Notes under the pieces: generated by a model
Seen by the model: the letters and a program-made list of their open reading frames with translations, nothing else
What the model was told of the DNA's origin: nothing
The model's database searches: none
From: Mesotaenium endlicherianum
Lineage: Eukaryota > Streptophyta > Zygnematophyceae > Zygnematales > Mesotaeniaceae
Reading direction: 5' to 3'
Assembly: GCA_009602735.1 (NCBI GenBank)
Contig: WELA01009122.1
Location: 1 to 26,924 of the forward strand
Length of the DNA: 26,924 nt
Program-made: the position numbers and the translations under genes
In this document: piece by piece, positions 20,098 through 26,924 of the stretch
Layout of the letters: each line of letters begins with the position of its first letter
Position numbering within the stretch: position 1 is the stretch's first letter

Positions 20098-20191
20098 ATG
20101 AGGGCAATGAAGGGATCTCTCGCGGTGCCTTTTGCTTCTTCTAGTGCTGCTCCGCAGCAGGCGAAGTACAAAAGCAAGGAGACAGTCTACA
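20098..20191 (+). CDS. NIR: Probable exon 1 of nitrite reductase (transit peptide)
   Basis: The ATG at 20098 starts a short frame rich in Ala, Ser, Gln and Lys without acidic residues for the first 27 codons, typical of a chloroplast targeting sequence. The frame runs into a stop near 20230, so it must splice. Donors in the required phase are A|GTGGTG (20192) or G|GTGCAC (20195), joined to an acceptor after GGCAG (20315), an intron of about 121-124 bp. None of these sites is strong. An ATG at 20276 inside the next open frame is the alternative start, but it would need no intron and gives a less convincing targeting sequence. Confidence 0.6.
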
Positions 20192-21761
20192 GTGGTGCAC
20201 ATTTCCATGGTTGGGCAACAAGCAAAGTCTAAAGTCCTGGTCCGCTCTCCGTAGCATGTGCCTCCTTACTGATCAATGGTCTGGCCCTTGCCTCGTGTTT
20301 GTACCGACAGGGCAGGAGTCGTCTGCTCCGCGAGTGTGCCAGGTGGCAAGGAGGGTGAGACTGCGCGTGACGTGGCAGCCAAGGCCGTTGCTGCTCCCTC
20401 AGCCCCCACAGAGATCAGTGCGGACAGATTGGTTCCCCGGGTGGAGGAGAGGGATGGCTACTGGGTGCTCAAGGAGGAGTATCGCACCAGCTTGAGTCCC
20501 CAGGAGAAGGTAAGGGAGAGAAGGAGATGCTGTTGCTTGTGTGTAGACTTCCTCCGTGCACATCTTGACGCAAACCCTGCCCCCCCTCCTCCCCCCCTGG
20601 AGCCCCAGTATTTGTACTTAGTTGTTGTAAATAAAATTCCTTCTGTTCCATTAGATTTGTGACTTCCGAAGTGTCTTCAGACATTAGAGATCAACACCCA
20701 CCGGGGCCATTCCTACTCAAATTCAGCAGTGTGCTTGTCTTGCACCTTTCACCTTAAGCTCATGCTCTGCGTTTTCAAGAAGACAAGCATGTTGCTAGAG
20801 GTTTGCTGGAGGGAAGTCAACTGAGTGTCCTGATTCCCCCTCTGCCCCCTCAGCTACACTCTAACAACACTCCCAACACTGGCCAGTAGGATTCACAAGT
20901 GTATGCTACTAGGCTCTCAGCTGAGAAAAGTGGCAAGTTTGTACTCTTTTTTATACAATGTTGAGCCCGTTTTTATTTTTTATTTTGTTTGTGAGTAATC
21001 TCTGGTATATGCTTTCCTACAGGCTGGCGTATCTGTCTGCCCATTCAAAATGTCCCACCTTCCCTTTCTGCATTGCTGGGGCCCTCTAGCACGCGCTTGA
21101 TATCCTCGCATCATCAAAATACTGTGCCTGATTTTTGTCTCATTAACTTTGCTTGTTGCCATCCCTGCTGGCAAGCTTCATCGCATATGACAGCGACTTC
21201 TCCCTCCTCTCCCTTTTTTTCAAGCCATAGACTCCTTCCCCTCCACCTGTCTCTCCTCCTCGCCCTTCCCTCTGCCGCAGATCAAGATCGCAAAGGAGCC
21301 CATGAAGTTCTTCATTGACAACGAGCTCGAGGAGCTCGCCAAGAGGCCCTTTGAAGAGATCGACTCTAACAAGGACGGCAAGGACGACATCGACACCCGC
21401 CTCAAGTGGCTCGGCTTCTTCCATCGCCGCAAGCACGCATGTATGTTAGTCCTCCTATGACTCACCAGCACGTGCACACCCTCACCCTCACTCCCGCACC
21501 TTCCTTCCTCGCCCCCCTCTTCTTCCTCCCTGTTCTTCCTCCTCGTCCCCCTTCTGCACCTCCCCTTCTTTGCTTCAGGGCCCTTCCACCTGCATTCTCA
21601 GCACACGTGTCAGATCACTCCAGCATTTCCTATTCCCCTCTTCTACTCTCGATTGCAAGTCCAAAATGCATACAGCCGCTGCAGGCTACAAACACATGAC
21701 ATATTTCGTGGAAGTGTGCTCATTCAAACAAGCAGCTGCATGTGCACCTCTGAGTGTTCTG

Positions 21762-21806
<45 letters not shown>

Positions 21807-21807
21807 N

Positions 21808-21877
<70 letters not shown>

Positions 21878-22418
21878 ACCATAACTTGTTAAAGTATCAG
21901 CAATATCTACATATTCTAGAGCAACAATTGCACCACTCACTCCGCGAGAAGAGTTGTGTCTCATCGCCTCGTGAACACCTCCTTCGCTGTGAGCAGACGG
22001 CCGCTTCATGATGCGTCTGAAGCTGCCAAATGGCGTCACCACGAGCGAGCAGACGAGGTTCCTGGCAGGCGTGATCCAGAAGTATGGCGCTGACGGCTGC
22101 GCTGACGTCACCACCCGCCAGAACTGGCAGATCCGAGGTGTCACCCTTGCCGACGGCCCTGCCATCATTAGGGGCCTTGAGGAGGTACGTCCGAGAGGCC
22201 ATTACTGCTTGGACTTCCACTTCCTGGAGGCACTGTGATAGGTCTTTGAGAGAGAGGCTGGAAAAAAAGTTAATGGGAAGAAAGTTGATGGCACCCTGTA
22301 GTCATGCAGTATTCCGTGCCCTAGTACGTGTGCTATCCTCCATTTCTGCGACACTTGCGACTTAGCCCAATCTACGCACTGCTCTTGCAGCCTACAAGTG
22401 AGAATGGAAGCTGCAATA

Positions 22419-22480
<62 letters not shown>

Positions 22481-25400
22481 ATGTCCTGGGATGCTTTGAA
22501 GCTTTCAAATGAGGAGAAAGGGGTATGACACATTCCGTGACTGCTGCCGGATTGGACCCACAACTTCAGATCCCCTCTTATCCATTCCATGGGCTATCGT
22601 CAGTCATCCCTGCCCTACATTCCACTCCCTCCCTTGTGCTGTGCGGTACCCGCGAGTGCTGCTGATGCTGATGCTGCTGCTGGCGCTGCTGCTGTGCTGC
22701 CTTCGGCCGACATTGGAGATGACAAAAGAACGGCACGCCCACACGCTCCCACCACTGACACACGCATGCACGCGCATCCTCGCGCACACACACGCACACG
22801 CGCAGGTGGGGCTGACGTCCATCCAGAGCGGCATGGACAATGTGCGCAACGCCGTGGGCAACCCCCTGGCGGGCATCGACCCGTTTGAGATCGTGGACAC
22901 GCGCCCCTACAACCAGCTGCTCAACGACTACATCATCTCGGGCGGCAAGGGCAACGTGGCCGTTACCAACCTGTGAGTTCCAGCTTCCCGGCTGCTGCTG
23001 CCGCTGCTGCTGCTGATGCTGATGCTGATGCTGATGCTGGCGATGACTCCAGTTGATCTCGGCCATTGGTGTCGACTCTGTAGGTGCTCTTGCAAAAAAG
23101 CTGCTGCTGCTGATGGGTTCAAAATCGGCCGTGAACTCCGTAGACAGATTGCCGCTGCTGTATAAAAATCCTTCCTTCTTCAGGGTGGGGACGGCTCAAG
23201 CATAGGTCTGGGCTTGTCGAGGCTTGGTGGCTGTCCTGTACGGGGTGCGTTGGGGCCTGGGTTGGGCTGGGTCCTCAGAAGTCATTAAATGCTTGAGGTG
23301 GGCGCGTCTCAAACACTCTTTCGTGACTCGCGCGCGCGCACACGCGTGCAGGCCGCGCAAGTGGAACGTGTGCGTCATCGGCTCACACGACCTCTTCGAG
23401 CACCCGCACATCAACGACCTCGCCTACATGCCAGCTGTCAAGGACGGCGTCTTCGGCTTCAACATCCTCGTGGGCGGCTTCTTCTCCGCCAAGCGCTGCG
23501 CCGAGGCCGTGCCCATGGACACCTGGGTGCCCGAGGGCGACGTGGTGCCCCTCTGCGCCGCCATCCTGGAGGCCTTTCGCGACCTGGGCTTCCGCGGGCA
23601 GCGCGCCAAGACGCGCATGATGTGGCTTATCGACGAACTCGTAAGCGGCGGGCTGCCTCCCTTTCCTCTTCGAGCAATTGAGCAACCCATTCGCTCTCCC
23701 CTCTCGCTCTCCTCTTGCTCTATCTCTTGCTCTCTCGCACTCTTGCCTCTTCTTGTCATGCACGCGCACCCCCACGAACGCATGCACGTTAGAGTGCACG
23801 TTAGCGCATACAGACACACATAAATGAAGACACACTCACCACAGGCTGCTGATGCCGGTGCTGCTCCTGCCGCTGCCCGACCCCTCAGCTTCAAGACCTT
23901 CTATCTGTGTCTACATCTTTCTAGCATTCCCTGGAGCTTTAGCCACCGCTCTGGCGCATGGTGAATAGAGCGCTTGTGTACGCGTGCGTGCTTGCTTGTG
24001 GGTGTCTGCGAGCGTTTGTGCATTTGGCAAAATCTGCTTCTGCGCACCTGCATCTGCCTCCATGGGCGGATGCCCGCCTGAGAAATCTGTTGCAGCGCAC
24101 GTGCTTACCGTGCTGTTCGCAACACCTTTTCTTTCTTCCCGCCGGCGGCAGGGCATCGAGACCTTCCGCGAGGAGGTGGAGAAGAGGATGCCAGGTGGCC
24201 AGCCCCTGGCGAGAGCGGCCGAGACCGACCTGATCGACCCCACGTGGCAGCGCAGGGACTACTTTGGGGTGCACCCTCAGAAGCAGGCGGGCCTCAACTA
24301 CGTGGGCGTCCTCGTCCCCGTTGGCCGCCTGCAGGTGCCTTCTCCCCCCCCTCTCTCCCCCCTGCCCCCCCCTCCCCTCCCCTCCCCTGGTTCATTCTAA
24401 TGCACGGGAGTGGCTGGCTGCGCGGATGTGGTTTGGTGTGCTGTGTAGTGTAATGTATTGTGATTGAGGGCAGTGATTGGGTGAATGAGTGGGGAGAGTT
24501 GGTTGCATTGTGGATTCGTCTGAAAAGAGGCTGGCAGAGAATGGCTCGAGCGTGTGCTGTGGACAGTAGGCTGCCACACAGGGGGAGTGAGATTTGTGTG
24601 TTGGTGTAATAAGGCTGCAAGATGAGGATGAGAAGACTTGTGGCACAAGCACGAGCACGTACGTGCATGTACGCGTGCATACACACACACTCGCGCGCAC
24701 ACACACCCACACACACACAGACACAGACACACACAGACACACACGCACATACAGGGAGATAGAAGACACGACTTCATGAATAGTGGCACAGGTTTGCCCG
24801 CATGAGCACAATGTTTGGGAATTGCCAATGGCCGCGGAGGCCCTGACCTCAGCCAATGCACGAAGTTCTGAAACTTTTCTGCTTGCATCTTCCAGGGTAT
24901 CATCTGCGCATGATGATGTGGGCTGCCCCTTATCAGAAATGCGCTGTCTCCTCCCCCCCCTTCCCCCTCCCCCTCCTTCACGCCTTCCGCTTTGCTCGCT
25001 TGCCCGTCACACTCTTACACCTTTGCTCCTCTCCGTCTGCTTGCCTTGGTGGTGCTCGTGCGCACGCGCCTGCACACACGCCTGCACACGCACACGGCTG
25101 CGTGCACGCACTCGCTCGCAAGAGCAGGCGGACGACATGTTTGAGCTCGCGCGCATCGCCGACGAGTACGGCACGGGCGAGCTGCGTCTGACGGTGGAGC
25201 AGAACATCATCATCCCGCACGTGCCCGACGCCAAGGTGGAGGCGCTGCTGCAGGAGCCGCTGCTGCAGCAGAGGTTCCCGGTGGACCCCCACATGCTGAG
25301 CAAGGGACTGGTGGCGTGCACGGGCAACCAGTTCTGTGGGCAGGCCATCATCGAGACCAAGCAGAACGGCATCAAGGTGTGTGCGCCGCTGCTGGCCCCT

Positions 25401-26865
25401 CTCCCGCTCCTCCGCTCTCGGCTTGCCACCTGGCTGGTGTGTCGTAGGGCCGTCGCAGGGCCGTCGGTGGCGCTGACGGTGCTGACGGCCCTGACAGCGT
25501 GGAGTGATTGGCCGACTGTTACTGCTAGCCCCACGATATAGATTTGTTTGTTTGGCACCGACGTCATTGCCACTAGCACTGGCTCCATCACTGGCACTAG
25601 CACTGGCACCACAGCTGCGGTGGCACCATAACTGGCACAAGGTACCGTTTAGAGTCGTGTTCTCTTGAAAGGGTGGCATTGGGAACTCACCAGCATTTTG
25701 GGGTGCCATTGGGAGAGGGCGGCGGGGGCTTCGTAGGAAGAGGCATCAAGCGCGTTGCATGATTACTCGTCAAAGTCATTGGTCGTCATCATGGAGAGAG
25801 TGGTAGCGCCAAGCTTCCTCCCGGAAAGGGAGCAGCTGGAGCACGCCACTCAGCATCTTCGGTCGCGCCTTCTTTCTCCTCTCCCTCTGAAGGGGGCATC
25901 GTGCTGCACGTCGTCTCCTGGGGGCCGTGTTAGCACTTGCGAGGAGGAGCAATCAAGGAAGTGGGGGCCAGGGGATGTAGGGGGCGGGGGGGAGGAGGCT
26001 TGTAGTGTAAGCGCGCGTCGTCCATGTGAAAGCTCAGAGTGCCAGTTGTGTTGATTGCTGAAGCCAGCTCTGCGAATCAGTAGCCGATAGCCTTGCTCCT
26101 GTTCAATCTAAGTCTCGCTCAGAGAGGCAGATCTTGCAGGTGACACCTGTCCATGCACGCAGATGTGTGGCTGGCTTAGTCTGTATGCGATCCTTCTCTT
26201 GATGGCCCTAGATACAGGAGAGGGGCGGCCTGGTGGCGCTTCCTTTATTGGCCGGGGAGGGGGGGAAAGGGGGGGTGTTGTGGATGGGGGAGGTAAAGTT
26301 TCAAGAGAAATTGTGAGCATTGGGGAGTAGCTAGCGGAAACAAGGGCAGCTTAGCTTGAGAAGTGTCAAGGACCACATATGCCGCGGGTTGGTTGTGTGT
26401 GTGTACGTGCCTGCGTATGTCTGTGCGTGTGTGTGCGTGTGCGTGTGCGTGTATGTGAGCGCACATTGCAATTAGATGGGAATCCGTGGCTGAATCTCCT
26501 GCCCCCCTGCCACACTGCGTGCATGTCTGTGCGTGTCTGTCCGTGTCTGTGCGTGTGTGTGTGCGTGTGCGCAGCTGTCGGAGGCGCTGGCGGAGACGAT
26601 GAACTTCACGCGCCCGGTGCGCATGCACTGGACCGGGTGCCCCAACACGTGCGCGCAGGTCCAGGTGGCGGACCTCGGCTTCATGGGCTGCATGGCGCGC
26701 GACGAGAACAAGAAGCCCGTGGAGGGCGTCGACATCTTCATGGGCGGCCGCATCGGCGCCGACAGCCACCTGGGCGACGTTGTGCGCAGCCAGGTGCCCA
26801 TCAAGGACCTCGTGCCTGTCGTCCAGGAGCTCCTCGTCGAGCACTTCGGGGCCACCCGCAAGTAA
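20098..26865 (+). CDS. NIR: Ferredoxin-nitrite reductase, plastid, nine exons
   Basis: Reduces nitrite to ammonium with six electrons from ferredoxin, using siroheme and a [4Fe-4S] cluster in the plastid stroma: the second step of nitrate assimilation. Exons: 20098-about 20191, 20316-20509, 21281-21440, 21997-22184, 22806-22972, 23352-23640, 24152-24334, 25128-25376, 26575-26865. Every junction from exon 2 on is GT-AG with matching phase; the total of 1815 nt gives 604 aa plus TAA. Family blocks in order: RVEERDGYWVLKEEYR, FHRRKHAYGRFMMRLKLPNG, DVTTRQNWQIRG, SGMDNVRNAVGNPLAGIDP, VIGSHDLFEHPHINDLAYMP, GVHPQKQ, ELRLTVEQNIIIP. Cluster and siroheme cysteines C489, C495, C530 and C534 keep the 6, 35, 4 spacing I recall for the spinach enzyme. 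Exon 1 encodes a Ser/Ala-rich, probable transit peptide, and VVCSA in exon 2 looks like a processing site. The exon 1 donor is uncertain (20192 or 20195). Confidence 0.95.
21763..21876. repeat. (CT)n microsatellite in nitrite reductase intron 3
   Basis: About 114 bp of CT repeat interrupted only by an N at 21807, which marks an unresolved base. The true repeat length is probably not reliable. Confidence 0.95.
22418..22477. repeat. (AC)n(AG)n compound microsatellite in nitrite reductase intron 4
   Basis: An AC run (22418-22435) switches to a GA run that ends at 22477. Confidence 0.92.
22660..22703. repeat. GCTGAT/GCT repeat in nitrite reductase intron 4
   Basis: GCT and GAT triplets in an imperfect run; a similar run occurs in the next intron. 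Confidence 0.7.
22759..22805. repeat. CA/CG-alternating tract ending at the exon 5 acceptor
   Basis: Mostly alternating pyrimidine-purine from CACACGCATG to CACACGCGCAG, where the last AG is the splice acceptor. Confidence 0.8.
22989..23042. repeat. GCT and GCTGAT repeat in nitrite reductase intron 5
   Basis: Begins with GCT triplets and continues as four GCTGAT hexamers, starting 17 bases after the exon 5 donor. A short relative lies at 23098-23119. Confidence 0.8.
23326..23351. repeat. CG/CA-alternating tract ending at the exon 6 acceptor
   Basis: CGCGCGCGCACACGCGTGCAG: alternating dinucleotides up to the acceptor AG, with no pyrimidine tract. Confidence 0.8.
24336..24390 (-). repeat. C-rich (minus-strand G-rich) tract beside the intron 7 donor
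   Basis: Runs of four to eight C begin about 8 bases after the donor of exon 7; the minus strand meets simple G-quadruplex rules. Confidence 0.7.
24644..24756. repeat. CA/CG/GT-alternating tract in nitrite reductase intron 7
   Basis: ACGTACGTGCATGTACGCGT followed by CA repeats with GACA interruptions. Confidence 0.8.
25553..25640. repeat. Degenerate GGCACTAGCACT repeat in nitrite reductase intron 8
   Basis: CACTAGCACTGGC occurs exactly at 25571-25583 and 25595-25607, with weaker GGCACC and ACTGGCAC copies around them. Confidence 0.65.
26253..26275 (+). repeat. G-run cluster in nitrite reductase intron 8
   Basis: Three long G runs (4, 7 and 7) separated by A or AAA; a related cluster is at 25962-25998. 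Confidence 0.65.
26394..26574. repeat. TG/CG-rich alternating region ending at the exon 9 acceptor
   Basis: Two TG/CG-alternating blocks (26394-26467 and 26519-26574). The second runs straight into GTGCGCAG, the last splice acceptor of nitrite reductase. Confidence 0.8.
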
Positions 26866-26924
26866 GGGGGGCTCCCCGGAGCACGAGCATGAGCAGGCGC
26901 ACGAGCATCCGGGGGGGGGGGGGG
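26866..26924. other. 3' flank with terminal poly-G run
   Basis: Downstream of the nitrite reductase stop: GAGCA/GCACGAGCA repeats and then 14 G at the window end. The homopolymer at the edge looks like a contig boundary. Confidence 0.5.

Noticed and set aside
21686..22168. Minus-strand frame with long Arg-Glu repeats, and plus frames with Leu-Ser repeats
   Set aside because: These are translations of the CT microsatellite and cross an N; nitrite reductase exon 4 lies on the plus strand here.
1..26924. CRISPR arrays, bacterial operons, rRNA or tRNA genes
   Set aside because: No spaced direct repeats, ribosome-binding patterns, cloverleaf or rRNA-like stretches were seen; the introns and plastid-type gene show a eukaryotic nuclear context.

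Overview
The window looks like nuclear DNA from a green-lineage organism, most likely an alga. Both host genes are split by GT-AG introns, both proteins read like their plant counterparts, and the nitrite reductase is the ferredoxin-dependent plastid type with a probable transit peptide. The species cannot be named from the sequence. A single N at 21807 and a terminal run of G suggest an assembled contig.

Layout. (1) About 70-4887, minus strand: a Ty3/gypsy LTR retrotransposon with a complete 5' LTR (4386-4887), primer-binding site, gag, and pol in the order protease, reverse transcriptase, RNase H, integrase. Gag and pol overlap in the -1 frame at a slippery A AAA AAC followed by a hairpin. 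The copy is decayed: it has two one-base frameshifts and a stop in integrase, and no 3' LTR in the window. (2) 4900-5235, plus strand: a degenerate PHD-finger coding fragment directly against the LTR. (3) 6400-16317, plus strand: a 13-exon gene for PRMT7, a two-module protein arginine methyltransferase. The joined exons total 2973 nt, an exact multiple of three (990 aa), which is much longer than the roughly 690-720 aa I recall for animal and plant homologues; the extra length is low-complexity insertions. (4) 16318-20097: a gene-poor spacer holding an approximately 850-bp non-autonomous DNA transposon with nested terminal inverted repeats (17311-18160), a small GTCGATGA tandem array and unidentified open frames. 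(5) 20098-26865, plus strand: a nine-exon ferredoxin-nitrite reductase gene (about 604 aa), complete to its stop.

PRMT7 and nitrite reductase share a strand but show no evident functional link: one methylates arginines in nuclear or cytosolic proteins, the other reduces nitrite to ammonium in the plastid.

Two patterns run across both genes. A palindromic 10-mer, GCCANNTGGC, recurs nine times by eye count, mostly inside exons where it encodes Pro-x-Gly at places that are insertions relative to homologues. Alternating CA/TG/CG tracts of the Z-DNA-prone kind recur in many introns, and in four nitrite reductase introns they run up to the 3' splice site in place of a normal polypyrimidine tract. 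Exon boundaries were derived by hand from splice motifs, reading phase and recalled family alignments, not from transcripts.
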